Source of the DNA: Dehalococcoidia bacterium
GTDB taxonomy: Bacteria; Chloroflexota; Dehalococcoidia; Lucifugimonadales; Lucifugimonadaceae
Direction: 5' to 3'
NCBI GenBank assembly: GCA_026421185.1
Contig: JAPKCH010000006.1
Location: 1 to 64,000 of the forward strand
Length of the DNA stretch: 64,000 nt
The position numbers and the translations under genes were made by a program. Under the pieces are notes generated by a model that had not been told where the DNA came from, searched no databases, and was given only the letters and a program-made list of their open reading frames with translations. Shown here piece by piece: positions 23,887 through 33,336 of this stretch (positions are counted from its first letter, which is position 1; every line of letters starts with the position of its first letter).

Positions 23887-25275
23887 TTGCTCAACGCCGG
23901 AGTAGCCCGAGTAGATATAAGCCCTCAAATTGGAGTCGCTCACGCCGGTTGGGGGGCTCAGACCCACCAGGTCTCGATTGGCAACGACATGCCACTGTAC
24001 GTGACCGCTCTCGTCGTGACCAAAGATGACGTTGAGCTTGCGATTGTCGATGTCGACATCGGAATCTTTACGAACCAGCAAGACAAAGATATTCGAGAGT
24101 TGATCTCGAAAGCATCTGGCATACCGTTCGGAAACATCAGGCTTGCATATACGCACACGCATTCGGGACCGATTACTTTTGGCCAGTGGATAAAAGACGG
24201 GATTGATCTTGCCACTGAGTGGTGGAATACGATCCCAGCCACCTGTGCGAAGGCTGTTGTTGATGCGAAGTTGACAGCACAGCCCGCCCGTACTGGTTTT
24301 GGGCGTGGAAGCTGCGACATAAACATCAACCGACGACCGGCCCGAGATAACGGTGAACTGTTTACGGGGCGAAACTGGGACGGTGCTGTCGATCATTCGG
24401 TCGACGTTGTTAGTTTTGATGATGCTGACGACAATCCCATTGCGACGATTGTGAACTACGCGATGCATCCAACGATTATGGCTCATGAAAATCAGTGGGT
24501 TACACCCGACTTCCCTGGGCCGATGCGTTCGGTTGTTGAACACGCTGTTGGGGGGCTTTGTTTGTTCCTGCAAGGGGCAAGCGGTAATCAAGGGCCTGTT
24601 GATGGGTTTACGGGCGATCTTCGCGTGTACCGAAAGGCCGGATCTAAACTAGGTGCGGAAGCAGCTCGTGTTCGCCTGAACATTGACCCGCGTGAACGAA
24701 ACGAAAGACTCGACCAGATCTTGGTTTCGGGCGCCGATCTTGGGATTTACTCCAACGTGCCTACCAACGAATCGGACGACACTGTTGCCGTAAGCAATGT
24801 TTCTATCGACATGCCGAGTCGAGACGTCATAAGTCTTGTGGATGCACAGGCCGCTTTTGATGCCGGTGAAAAAGAACTTGAAACGTCGAGAGCGTCGGGG
24901 GCTTCCGAAGAGGAAATTCGTAGAGTCGTTTCTAAAGTAATGCGAGCGAACATTAAGTTGAGCGTTGCCCGTCTTTCTGATGAGAACACGCTCGACGGTC
25001 ATATAGAAATTACCGCCCAGTCGATGCGATTTGGTGAGACGGTTTTGGTTTCGATTCCTGTGGAACCGTTTGTTGAACTTGCTCAGGCGGTAAAAGAACG
25101 TTCTGGTTCGGCTCACACAGTGTTTTCGGGCTTCAGCAACGGTCACATCAACTATCTTGCCACCGATATTGCGCATGAAGAAGGCGGATACGAGGTGGGC
25201 GTGAGCGTGTTTGCACCGGGATCAGCTGAACTGGCGATCGAAGCATCGCTAGAAGCGATAGGCGATGTGTTGTAA
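23887..25275 (+). CDS. Neutral/alkaline ceramidase-like hydrolase
   Basis: 462 residues matching the N-terminal domain of neutral ceramidases and related non-lysosomal hydrolases. It starts LNAGVARVDISPQIGVAHAGWG, then has YVTALVVTKDDVELAIVDVDIG, the metal-binding THTHSGPITFG and, later, NYAMHPTIMAHENQWVTPDFPGPM and LFLQGASGNQGPVDG. The typical C-terminal domain of true ceramidases is missing, as in many bacterial homologs, so the substrate (amide of a lipid or of another polymer) is uncertain. The start is a TTG; no signal peptide is visible. Confidence 0.85.
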   Translation: MLNAGVARVDISPQIGVAHAGWGAQTHQVSIGNDMPLYVTALVVTKDDVELAIVDVDIGIFTNQQDKDIRELISKASGIPFGNIRLAYTHTHSGPITFGQWIKDGIDLATEWWNTIPATCAKAVVDAKLTAQPARTGFGRGSCDININRRPARDNGELFTGRNWDGAVDHSVDVVSFDDADDNPIATIVNYAMHPTIMAHENQWVTPDFPGPMRSVVEHAVGGLCLFLQGASGNQGPVDGFTGDLRVYRKAGSKLGAEAARVRLNIDPRERNERLDQILVSGADLGIYSNVPTNESDDTVAVSNVSIDMPSRDVISLVDAQAAFDAGEKELETSRASGASEEEIRRVVSKVMRANIKLSVARLSDENTLDGHIEITAQSMRFGETVLVSIPVEPFVELAQAVKERSGSAHTVFSGFSNGHINYLATDIAHEEGGYEVGVSVFAPGSAELAIEASLEAIGDVL

Positions 25276-25728
25276 GGCGAATCCGTCTAGGATTAAAATC
25301 GAAATTCGTCGACTCAAACTAAAATTAGTCGCCAAATCAAAAAATACCACCGCAGGGAGACACATGTAAACGGATGTCGATCGAGACTATTGGGATGACT
25401 TACAAGTACGCCCCGTTCTCCGTTGCCTATTCGTATGACCGGTGATCCCTAGGCAATTTTCATGCCCGTTATCGACTTACGTACATACCTTCGTGATGCG
25501 CACATGTTATTGATGTTCGCATTGGGCATCACTTATTTCGTCTTCTTTGTAACTACCTTAGAAACCGTGAAGACGCACGTGGAGCGAATGCTGACGAAGT
25601 TGTATATGAACGGATCGTATACCGGTCGTCATTTTCGCGTAGGAGAAGCGACTACTTGTACAGGGATCACTACTTCGGCTGGTGAGTCAATCGAACATCG
25701 TTCGTACGGCGCTTAGTATTCGGTTCGG
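25276..25728. other. Stretch without a convincing gene
   Basis: About 450 bases. CAGGGAG with a correctly spaced ATG at about 25366 is followed at once by TAA, as if a start site had lost its gene. An open frame at 25462-25716 has one hydrophobic segment (LLMFALGITYFVFFVTTL) but no ribosome-binding site and an unlike second half, so I do not call it. It may be the remains of a decayed gene. Confidence 0.4.
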
Positions 25729-26544
25729 TTAGTCGGGATTTTCAAGAATATCTTTGTTCATTGCCCATCGTGGATAGTAGTCGTATACCGCGTAGTCAGG
25801 GAGTGGCTGGCCAATGGGTTGAGGAGGGACCATGAACTTGCCTTTCCAACTTATAAGGGTCGAGTAGGTGTATGTGAGTCCGAGTCGGCGTAAATTCCGA
25901 CCTGAGGCGATGTTCCAATCTGCTGCGCTCGCAAAAGGCGTTGCTCCTTGTTCTAATATCCAGTCACCGGCTGCGCTGACGACCGCGGTTCCCTGTCCCT
26001 GTCCCTGTGAGCCTTGAACGGTATCAACGCCTATTTCGTAAACCTTGAACCCATTGTCGTTGACTGTAGAAAGTGCCACCAGTTGTTCACCTTCGTAAAT
26101 ACCAAAATGAGCGAGTGATTTAGGACTAACGCAGTGCCAGAAGATGCTCCAGTTGATCTCGCCGACCTGCTTTTTAGAAAGTTTTACCACTCGGGGATCG
26201 TTCACCGGCTTCCAAGTCGATTCATCGGCAACATAGCAAGGAACTGGACCCCATATTGCAACTCCATCAAGTAGCGTTACACGGCTGATCTCGAACGCTC
26301 CTGCGACAGAGAACAGCAGGTCAGGATGAATGTCGTTGAGGATATGTCGAAGTTTGTCGTGCCATTCAGGACGAGCTGAAATGGCTACGACATCGTCGAT
26401 TCGCACTGCAAAAAAACCTCCGTTGTCGGCACCTTCAGGTGTGGCACCGAGAGAGGGAGAATCGACTGCCTGCTCAGGAAGTGGGTATCCGAGTGACGCC
26501 TCGATCTTGGGGCGGACTTTGTCTATGAGTTTTTTGTCGATCAT
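25729..26544 (-). CDS. GNAT-like acetyltransferase protein
   Basis: About 271 residues. The C-terminal half has the GNAT pattern: strand HFGIYEGEQLVALSTV, then KVYEIGVDTVQGSQGQGQGTAVVSAAGDWIL with the Q-x-x-G-x-G/A-type acetyl-CoA loop, then ASAADWNIASGRNLRRLGL. The N-terminal half contains a domain of unknown type. I use ATG 26544; a GTG at 26589 would add 15 residues but lies in a region with an inverted repeat. Substrate unknown. Confidence 0.75.
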   Translation of the reverse strand: MIDKKLIDKVRPKIEASLGYPLPEQAVDSPSLGATPEGADNGGFFAVRIDDVVAISARPEWHDKLRHILNDIHPDLLFSVAGAFEISRVTLLDGVAIWGPVPCYVADESTWKPVNDPRVVKLSKKQVGEINWSIFWHCVSPKSLAHFGIYEGEQLVALSTVNDNGFKVYEIGVDTVQGSQGQGQGTAVVSAAGDWILEQGATPFASAADWNIASGRNLRRLGLTYTYSTLISWKGKFMVPPQPIGQPLPDYAVYDYYPRWAMNKDILENPD

Positions 26545-26570
26545 TTTGTGGGTTATGAGGACGGGATAAT

Positions 26571-26612
26571 TTTGTGAGCCCTCTCCCACATAAAGAGTAA
26601 GAGAGAGGGAGA
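26571..26612. repeat. Repeat remnant with CCCTCTCCCAC / GAGAGAGGGAG arms
   Basis: GAGCCCTCTCCCAC and GAGAGAGGGAG flank a 13-base spacer between the GNAT gene and the aldolase gene. One arm resembles the repeats at 48379 and 51791. It may be a decayed copy. Confidence 0.35.
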
Positions 26613-26623
26613 TGTCGCTGTTC

Positions 26624-27508
26624 CTATACCGGCATCGTGCGTTTCGAGTAGGCTCGGCCTGCTTCTGCAGTGTCGGTTCGATGCCCTGCGATAACCCTCA
26701 CGCCCTCATCGATTTTGTCGGCGACGTTTTCGGGTGTGCAGCCATCGAGGAACGCAAGATCATTCGCCTTGCAAGCATTCTTTACTCTTTCACGAGCTTC
26801 GACCATCCGAGGATCCAGTGGCTTGGATGGGTCACGCTTGATTCCGAAAGACATCGAAAGATCACCGGGTCCCCATTCAGCAAATCCAAGTCCTGGTACT
26901 GAGAGAGTTTGTTCACAATTGGTGAGTGCCCGAACTGTTTCGATCTTTACTCCCAAAAGTAGTTCACCTTCAGGGTTGAGCGGCCAAGGGTCGGCTTTGT
27001 CGACATAAGTGTCGGCATCGATACCCCAAACAGGAGCGGACGTTGGTTGCGAACCGACTCCGCGTGTTCCCCGTTCGAGCCCGTATCCGACACCCTTCAT
27101 GTTGATTGGGTAACGGCACGATTCGATGAACGCTCGTACTGCGTCTGGTGTTTCTGCTTGGCAAAGAAGAATTCCGTGAACGCCGCGGGCAAGAACCATT
27201 CGGAACTGCCATGCGTTGAATCGGATTATTTCTTCCGATGAACCCTCTACTGGTGTTTCGACGATTACAGGAGGGGTGCGGTGTCCGCTGTTGGTAGGAC
27301 CACCATCGATGAGACCGTTCATGTAGTTGTCGAGTCCGGTCATATCGAACGCACCATGTTCCATGCCTACGTTGATGTAGTCGGCCCAAGTGTGTGAATC
27401 TTTGAGTCCTTGTTCGTATGTAAGTACGTGACCCGTGTGACCTCCATCGTAATAGATCGGCTGGTCTTGCTCAAGGAGTTCGATTGCGCGGTTAATGCGT
27501 TTTGCCAT
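26624..27508 (-). CDS. HpcH/HpaI family aldolase
   Basis: 294 residues of the class II pyruvate aldolase fold that cleaves 2-keto-3-deoxy or 4-hydroxy-2-oxo acids to pyruvate and an aldehyde. Visible: RAIELLEQDQPIYYDGG, IVETPVEGSSEE, ARGVHGILLCQAETPDAVRAF, GVKIETVRAL, and PGLGFAEWGPGDLSMSFG, with acidic metal ligands. I place the start at ATG 27508 (AGGA 5 bases upstream); the open frame extends another 37 residues to 27619 without similarity. Close to the C-terminus sits AFLDGCTPENVADKI, which is longer than in classic HpaI. A distant paralog lies at 34.8 kb. Confidence 0.85.
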   Translation of the reverse strand: MAKRINRAIELLEQDQPIYYDGGHTGHVLTYEQGLKDSHTWADYINVGMEHGAFDMTGLDNYMNGLIDGGPTNSGHRTPPVIVETPVEGSSEEIIRFNAWQFRMVLARGVHGILLCQAETPDAVRAFIESCRYPINMKGVGYGLERGTRGVGSQPTSAPVWGIDADTYVDKADPWPLNPEGELLLGVKIETVRALTNCEQTLSVPGLGFAEWGPGDLSMSFGIKRDPSKPLDPRMVEARERVKNACKANDLAFLDGCTPENVADKIDEGVRVIAGHRTDTAEAGRAYSKRTMPV

Positions 27509-27774
27509 GGTATTCCTGCTGGGAGCTTTTTGACTCCTGAGTTGCGACGGTAATGAAATCTTGGCGAATCGTACCGTTAAAATGGAATTTGTTAAGCAAT
27601 TTCCAAGCTTGTGACTCACCGATAATTTGCGTAAACATCGTTCTTGCCTTAGTCGAGCAATTCCGCAACAGTATATTTATGCAGTGTAGTTGCTCGGGCG
27701 GACACTGAACGTGCATGCTTGGATAATAGAATCGGTAAACTGATGCATGCGTGAAGCACCATCATTACGACTAA

Positions 27775-28206
27775 ATGGGCTTAAGGTTTTTGGCAATACG
27801 GACTAAACATAGATTTGTGCGAATGGGTTTCTCGTTTGGGATGAGTTTTGTACCGCTTGCAATGGTGCTGGGATTGTTGACGCCGGTTTTGGGGCCTGTG
27901 ATAGACCATCACTACGCCGATCGTTCACCCGCTCACGCTCATGTATTTGTTGGAGAAGATACGAATATTCACGATCACTCGCTGGTCAATCACGATCATT
28001 CCTCCGGAGAAACGACCAGTGACGGCTTATCTGTCACCAGCACGTCGATAACGGGGTCTCATAGCCCGCTGACACTAGATGGAGCGGCTCTAGAGTCGTT
28101 AGTGCCAGATTTCGACTCTCACTTGGTCGCAATTCAGGTCGGCGAATCCTTCGTCCCCGACAACGAAACGATCGCTCCTTTGGATAGACCACCACGACGC
28201 GCCTAA
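27775..28206 (+). CDS. His-rich predicted membrane or exported protein
   Basis: 143 residues. A hydrophobic segment (about 18-42, GFSFGMSFVPLAMVLGLLTPVLG) is followed by a His-rich stretch with HHYADRSPAHAHVFVG and HDHSLVNHDHSSGE, then a tail ending LDRPPRRA. This suggests binding of a transition metal outside the membrane. The C-terminal PPR tail recalls small copper-related proteins that precede CopC/CopD genes. It is the first gene of the 27.8-31.9 kb plus-strand group. Start among several nearby Met codons is unsure. Confidence 0.65.
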   Translation: MGLRFLAIRTKHRFVRMGFSFGMSFVPLAMVLGLLTPVLGPVIDHHYADRSPAHAHVFVGEDTNIHDHSLVNHDHSSGETTSDGLSVTSTSITGSHSPLTLDGAALESLVPDFDSHLVAIQVGESFVPDNETIAPLDRPPRRA

Positions 28207-28269
28207 TTGCGCAATGTTTGGTTTATTCGAATCGTCTCAATAGAGATCGATTACTAGTTAGGAGCTAAA

Positions 28270-29310
28270 ATGTCTCTGTTTTCTTATCGCACACGAGCTG
28301 CACTTTTACTTACTGTCCTTTTCGCTGTACTTGGAACCGGCACCGTACTCGCTCACGAGGGGCGAGATGTTGGTGACTATAACTTCGTCGTAGGGTTCAT
28401 AAATGAACCTGCCGTCGAAGGAATGTTGAATGGGGTTTCACTGGGGATCACATCGCTGCTTGTTGAAGAGGTTCACGCCCACGATGACGGCATGGATATG
28501 TCGATGGGCGATGGAATGGCAACGGAAATCGATCTCGTATCGCACGGCGGAGTATTCGTCGACGAATTGGCTGCTGGTGATTCTTATGAGTTCATATTCG
28601 ATCACAATTTCGAAGATCTAACCGTTTCGTTCCATGCTCATCCTATTGAGACCCAGGGTTCGATCATGATTGGTCACGACAATCCGACAGCGGCTGAAGT
28701 TGTTGTCGAGATTCACGAAAATGGTTTCGTCCCAGCAATGGTTATGATCCAGACTGGAACGGCGGTCAAATTCGAGAACCACATGAGTGAACAAACGGTT
28801 GTAATGAGTGGTCCTCTTAGTGATGTGACTCGAGAAGTCGACGCACCTGTTGCACTGAACGAAGTGATCGGTGTCACCACGCTTCAAGTTGAAGTAACTC
28901 ACGTTGCATCATCGGTTTCGCAAATCATGGATTTGAACGAGGTCTGGAACTCACCGGGTCAGTACAAATCTCAGTTCATTCCGACTTCACCTGGTGCTTA
29001 CAACTTCCGTTTCTTCGGCGATATCGAAGGGCAGACGATCGACGAGAGCTTCGAATCAAGCAATACGACGTTTGACGAAGTGACTTCTTCTACAGAAATT
29101 CAATTCCCGGTTCAGTTGTCCGCACCTCGTGAAACAGAGAACGCCGCACGTGGCGCTATTGAAGCTGCCAACACTGCCGTAACGGATGCTTCAGATGCTG
29201 CCGATTCTGCTTCAAGTGCAAATACATTGGCTGTCTTTGCATTGGTTCTAGGTCTTATCGGATTAGTGCTCGGTGGATTAGCATTCCAGCGTTCGGGTAA
29301 AAAAGCGTAA
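28270..29310 (+). CDS. Exported, membrane-anchored metal-binding protein with cupredoxin-like part
   Basis: 346 residues: signal peptide (1-28, LLLTVLFAVLGTGTVLAHEG), an N-terminal domain with EVHAHDDGMDMSMGDGM, a Met/His-rich stretch typical of copper sites, a second domain that looks like a plastocyanin fold (VVVEIHENGFVPAMVMIQ, then VKFENHMSEQTVV, later SPGAYNFRFFG), an alanine-rich linker, and a C-terminal TM helix (FALVLGLIGLVLGGLAF) followed by Lys. AGGAG lies 8 bases upstream of the ATG. Likely holds copper at the outside of the membrane for the downstream oxidoreductase. Confidence 0.75.
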   Translation: MSLFSYRTRAALLLTVLFAVLGTGTVLAHEGRDVGDYNFVVGFINEPAVEGMLNGVSLGITSLLVEEVHAHDDGMDMSMGDGMATEIDLVSHGGVFVDELAAGDSYEFIFDHNFEDLTVSFHAHPIETQGSIMIGHDNPTAAEVVVEIHENGFVPAMVMIQTGTAVKFENHMSEQTVVMSGPLSDVTREVDAPVALNEVIGVTTLQVEVTHVASSVSQIMDLNEVWNSPGQYKSQFIPTSPGAYNFRFFGDIEGQTIDESFESSNTTFDEVTSSTEIQFPVQLSAPRETENAARGAIEAANTAVTDASDAADSASSANTLAVFALVLGLIGLVLGGLAFQRSGKKA

Positions 29311-29351
29311 TTCACGCTTAGGAGATTAAAATTACACTGATTTCGATTGAA

Positions 29352-29516
29352 ATGACTCGATTACCGTTACTCCATGGAGTTGGCGGACCGTATGACGAGG
29401 CGATTATTTTTGGTGGGATTGGTCTGCTTTTAATTGCGTTAGGTTTCCTCTCATGGAAGGCTAGTAAAAGCAAAGAAGAGCGACGGAAAAAGAGAAAGGC
29501 GCGACGTAAGCGTTGA
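29352..29516 (+). CDS. Small membrane protein of 54 residues
   Basis: MTRLPLLHGVGGPYDEA, then a single hydrophobic helix (about 18-34, IIFGGIGLLLIALGFLSW) and a strongly basic tail (KASKSKEERRKKRK, RRKR). It ends at TGA 29514-29516 and overlaps the TTG start of the CopC-CopD fusion gene. AGGAG lies 27 bases upstream of this ATG, so a start at the non-ATG codons near 29331 is possible. This gene is below usual size cut-offs. The overlap and the tail suggest a helper subunit of the downstream protein. Confidence 0.6.
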   Translation: MTRLPLLHGVGGPYDEAIIFGGIGLLLIALGFLSWKASKSKEERRKKRKARRKR

Positions 29517-31867
29517 GTCGATTGTTTGAACAAAACCCGCTAGTTTTCCGATCGTTTCTCGGGCTGATCGCTCTCGCATCAATATTCGTTTTGCTCACTT
29601 CTCAGAGCAAGAGCGTCGATGCACACGCCAACCAGATTAATTCGATACCTTCACCCAACAGCGAACTTGAAACTTCGCCCAGTCGTGTGGTTATTTGGTA
29701 CAGCGAACCTATTGAAGAGTCGTTTAGCGTTGTGACCGTGTTGAACTCGGCTGCCGAGCGAGTTGACCTCGATGATTCGACCCGTGATCTATCAGAGCCA
29801 TCGGTGATGTCGGTGGGGTTACCCGAACTAGAAAACGGCACTTATACCGTCATTTGGAAGAACCTTTCGTCGATCGACGGTCACAAAGTCATCGGTTCAT
29901 TCGTATTTGCCGTTGGCGAGCCGCTATCGGCCGGGGCGGATATTGGAGCAGTCGAACAGCCGCTATTGCAGACTGTCGCGGATCCGTGGATCAGATGGGT
30001 GGTATTTCTTTCCGCAGCTATCGTGATTGGTGGACTAACTTTTGAGCTGGCGATCGGTATTCCGATTGTTTACAGCGGGGCTGCCAAAGATAGCTGGCAA
30101 TCAGCAGGAGTTGCAGTTTCAGCAGCATGGTCACGAATCGCTGTGATCTCACTCGTGATGCTTGTAATAGGGATGCTTGGTCAGCTGTTGCAGCAAGCAA
30201 GTGTTCTTTCTGTAAATTCTGCATTTGCGCCTAATTTTGAAGTATTGAAATCAGTTGCGTTCGATAGTGGTTGGGGACGATTGTGGACGTACCGTCTGAT
30301 CGCTGTAATCGGAATCGGGATTCTGTTCTTTCTTGCGAAACGCTCTGCTGTGCCTACCGGCGTGTACGAATCGGACGAAGAAGGTACCGAGCCTGAGATT
30401 GAAAGTTCACTAACGGCCGATTCAGTGACAGCTCATATTGCGACTGTTATTGGGTTGGTGTTCCTTGCTCTAATTGCCGCTAGCAGTCACAACGCTGCAT
30501 CGCCGTCTGAGATCAAAATGCTTGCTACTTTTACTGATTTCATTCACCTCGTAGCATCGATGGTGTGGCTTGGTGGAGTTATTTATCTGGCAATTGCAGT
30601 TCCTGTGTTTATTCGTGAACTTGGTAGTTCAGAGGCGTCTGATCTGTTCGATTCAGCGATTTCTCGATTCACGGTTTTTGGATTGCTAAGTGCTGGCGTT
30701 TTGGTAATAACGGGGATTTTCTCGAGCTACATGCAGGTCACTGTTCCATCTGCGATAGCAACGCCGTATGGCTGGTTACTAGTTGGGAAACTGGCTCTAA
30801 TCGCCCCGTTGTTCGGATTCGCTGCTTACAACGGCTTCAAGCTTGCTAAACGGTTCGGGGTGGGTGGCGAGAAGTCGCTTGGACGATCACTAGTGATCGA
30901 ATCGGTGATAGCCGTTTTGATATTCGCTGTGGTCGGGTGGCTAGCGAGTTTAGAGCCTGCTAGGCAATACGCAGGGCGAACGGGAATTGGTGCTGATGAA
31001 AAAGCTGCTTATCACGATGTTGCTGATGGCACCGAGTTCGATATTAAGATTAACCCGGCTGAAGTTGGTGCCAACGATGTGATCGTTAGAATCACGAAAC
31101 TTACTGGTGAAGCGATCGAAAACGCAGTCGATGTTCGCGTGCGTCTCAAATTCGTTGACGATGATTTGGGTGAACCTATGGTTTCGTTGGAAGATACAGG
31201 TGCCGGCATCTGGCGACTGAACGACGCTCGGTTGAACATCGCTGGCGAGTATCAGGCAGAGGTCGTGGTTCAGCGTCATGACGCGTTTGACTCTCGAACT
31301 GCGTTCAGATTCGATGCTCGATCAACCGCCACAGCTGCCGATTCGATCAAGCCTGACATCGATAGGGCGAATTTGTTGTTTGGAGTTCAACTTTTGCTGA
31401 TCGGTGTGCTTATTGTTGTAATCGGTGTGAGAGGCAAGATCATACCTGCGATATTCACGAATTCTGGTGCACAAAAGGGGCTTATGGCTCCGGGTGTGGT
31501 GATCGCAGTTCTTGGATTGCTGTTCGTGTTGAACGTACAGGTTTTGCGGATTGGTCTAATCGAAGATATTCGTAATCCGTTCCCACCAACTGCAGAATCG
31601 GTGGCAATGGGTGAACCGGTATACGCAACGGCGTGTGCGGGTTGTCACGGTGTTGCAGGGCTAGGTGACGGACCGGCAGGTGCTGGACTTCCGAAGCCAC
31701 CATCTGACTTGATTGTTCATGTGCCGCTGCACACCGATACTATTCTGTTTGAGTTCATTCGAGACGGAATAGCTCAATCCGGTATGCCCAGTCAAGACGG
31801 TACACTTACTGAATACGAAATGTGGAATCTGGTGAACTATCTACGAGCCGAGTTCGACACCCGTTAG
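29513..31867 (+). CDS. CopC-CopD-YtkA-like protein fused to cytochrome c
   Basis: 784 residues in a rare order. After a signal or TM segment (LIALASIFVLLTSQS) comes a CopC copper-binding domain (about 35-145; starts at HANQINSIPSPNSEL, with IWYSEPIEESF and VIWKNLSSIDGHKVIGSF), then a CopD-like multi-helix membrane part (about 155-480), a YtkA/FixH-like beta domain (about 505-600), two more TM helices and, at the C-terminus, a monohaem cytochrome c (CAGCHGVAGLGDG, then Met in GMPSQDG as likely axial ligand). The start TTG overlaps the small membrane protein stop. The cytochrome suggests that copper redox is linked to the respiratory chain. Confidence 0.88.
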   Translation: MSRLFEQNPLVFRSFLGLIALASIFVLLTSQSKSVDAHANQINSIPSPNSELETSPSRVVIWYSEPIEESFSVVTVLNSAAERVDLDDSTRDLSEPSVMSVGLPELENGTYTVIWKNLSSIDGHKVIGSFVFAVGEPLSAGADIGAVEQPLLQTVADPWIRWVVFLSAAIVIGGLTFELAIGIPIVYSGAAKDSWQSAGVAVSAAWSRIAVISLVMLVIGMLGQLLQQASVLSVNSAFAPNFEVLKSVAFDSGWGRLWTYRLIAVIGIGILFFLAKRSAVPTGVYESDEEGTEPEIESSLTADSVTAHIATVIGLVFLALIAASSHNAASPSEIKMLATFTDFIHLVASMVWLGGVIYLAIAVPVFIRELGSSEASDLFDSAISRFTVFGLLSAGVLVITGIFSSYMQVTVPSAIATPYGWLLVGKLALIAPLFGFAAYNGFKLAKRFGVGGEKSLGRSLVIESVIAVLIFAVVGWLASLEPARQYAGRTGIGADEKAAYHDVADGTEFDIKINPAEVGANDVIVRITKLTGEAIENAVDVRVRLKFVDDDLGEPMVSLEDTGAGIWRLNDARLNIAGEYQAEVVVQRHDAFDSRTAFRFDARSTATAADSIKPDIDRANLLFGVQLLLIGVLIVVIGVRGKIIPAIFTNSGAQKGLMAPGVVIAVLGLLFVLNVQVLRIGLIEDIRNPFPPTAESVAMGEPVYATACAGCHGVAGLGDGPAGAGLPKPPSDLIVHVPLHTDTILFEFIRDGIAQSGMPSQDGTLTEYEMWNLVNYLRAEFDTR

Positions 31868-31891
31868 AGCCGTCTACCTAGGCTTATAGTT

Positions 31892-33124
31892 CTATTCGAT
31901 GTCGTTGGTAACTGCTGCGCCCGCTTCGACCATTGCTGAGATATCTGATTCGCTATAGCCAGCATCCAGTAAGACCTCGCTGGTGTGCTGTCCGAGCAAC
32001 GGTGCAGGCTTGGTGATTCTTCCTGGCGTTCCGTATAACTTAGCGGCAAGCCCTATGTTTTTGGTCGTGCCAGCCGTAGGGTGTTCCAGAATGGCTTCCA
32101 TGCCTCGATCTTGAACTTGAGGATCTGCCCATATTTGCTCCATATTTAGGATTGGACCTGCTGGCACGCCTGCTTCCTCAAGGATTACCAGCCATTCATC
32201 GGTGGTCTTATTGGTGGTATTGACCTGTAGCTCTTCTTCGAGCTTGGCGCGATTTACCAATCGGCCAGCATTGTCTTTGAACTCTTCGCGTGCGATGAGT
32301 TCTTCGCAACCGAATGCAATGGCGAGTCGTTCCCAGTTCGGCTGATTAGGCGCACCAACAATGATGTGCCCGTCGGACGTTTCTAGAGCCTGGTAGGGCG
32401 CAGAGTTACGGTGAGAAGACCCGAGGGGGCCGGCTACTTCGCCGGTGGCGAAGTAGCCGGCGGATTCCCATACCGTGTACGCAAGCGCTGCTTCGAGAAG
32501 CGAAATTTCCAAATATTGCCCGTTGCCAGTTTTGAGTTTGTTTATGTAGGCGGTAAGAATGCCGTAAACTGAGAACATTCCAGCATTCATATCGGCAATG
32601 GGCACACCGGCTTTCACGGGAGCAGTTCCTGGTACGCCAGTGAAACTCATGATTCCACTCATGCCCTGCGCAATCAGATCGTATCCACCACGCTTGGCGT
32701 ATGGACCTGTGCGACCGAATCCAGATACCGAGCAGTAGATGATTCCAGGGTTGATCGCTTTTAGATCTTCGTAGCCGAGTCCCAGTCGTTCCATCACGCC
32801 AGTACGATAGTTTTCGATGATGATGTCGGCATCTTTGACGAGTTTTTTCATCGCTTCGACACCAGCTGACTCTTTAAAGTTGAGCACCATGCTGCGCTTG
32901 TTTCGGTTCATCGCTAGAAACGCAGCTGATTCAGTGTCGATAAACGGAGGTCCCATACGCCGGGTGTCATCGCCGCCGTTTGGCTTTTCGATCTTGATCA
33001 CATCGGCGCCCATGTCAGCGAGGAGCATGCTGCAGAACGGGCCAGCGAGGATCTGTGAGCAATCGAGCACTTTTACGCCTTGGAGTGCTTCGGGCATGCC
33101 GTTAGGGTTCGGGAGAGTCTGCAT
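31892..33124 (-). CDS. CaiB/BaiF family CoA-transferase
   Basis: 410 residues of the class III CoA-transferases that move CoA between carboxylates. Visible: GVKVLDCSQILAGPFCSMLLADMGADVIKIE, FLAMNRNKRSMVLNFK, DADIIIENYRTGVMERLGLGYEDL, the catalytic Asp in the PIADMNAGMFSVYGIL segment (Asp about 173) and NGQYLEISLLEAAL. It is not in an operon; a promoter region of about 200 bases separates it from the SDR gene. A second CaiB-type gene with lower similarity is at 44.2 kb. Confidence 0.93.
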   Translation of the reverse strand: MQTLPNPNGMPEALQGVKVLDCSQILAGPFCSMLLADMGADVIKIEKPNGGDDTRRMGPPFIDTESAAFLAMNRNKRSMVLNFKESAGVEAMKKLVKDADIIIENYRTGVMERLGLGYEDLKAINPGIIYCSVSGFGRTGPYAKRGGYDLIAQGMSGIMSFTGVPGTAPVKAGVPIADMNAGMFSVYGILTAYINKLKTGNGQYLEISLLEAALAYTVWESAGYFATGEVAGPLGSSHRNSAPYQALETSDGHIIVGAPNQPNWERLAIAFGCEELIAREEFKDNAGRLVNRAKLEEELQVNTTNKTTDEWLVILEEAGVPAGPILNMEQIWADPQVQDRGMEAILEHPTAGTTKNIGLAAKLYGTPGRITKPAPLLGQHTSEVLLDAGYSESDISAMVEAGAAVTNDIE

Positions 33125-33336
33125 GGTTTTCTTTGTAGTGGAGCTGTAATTTGAACGTTTCTAAGCGGATCGAATCTGACCGTGGAAATTCTATTCCGAA
33201 TTTTCCAGTGCTGCGGTCTTATGCATGGCAAGCAGATGAACAATGAACTATGGGATCTTTCGGGTTTTACTGCCTCGTTTTTCATAACGCTTCACGTAAA
33301 ATGCCGTGCATATTCAGATCATAGGAGATATACAAC

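Noticed and set aside
23863-24591. 242-codon minus-strand frame over the ceramidase-like gene
   Set aside because: It lies fully antisense to a strongly supported hydrolase and its residues show no family signature.
25462-25716. 84-codon open frame
   Set aside because: No ribosome-binding site, no conservation that I recognise, and an unlike composition after the hydrophobic segment.
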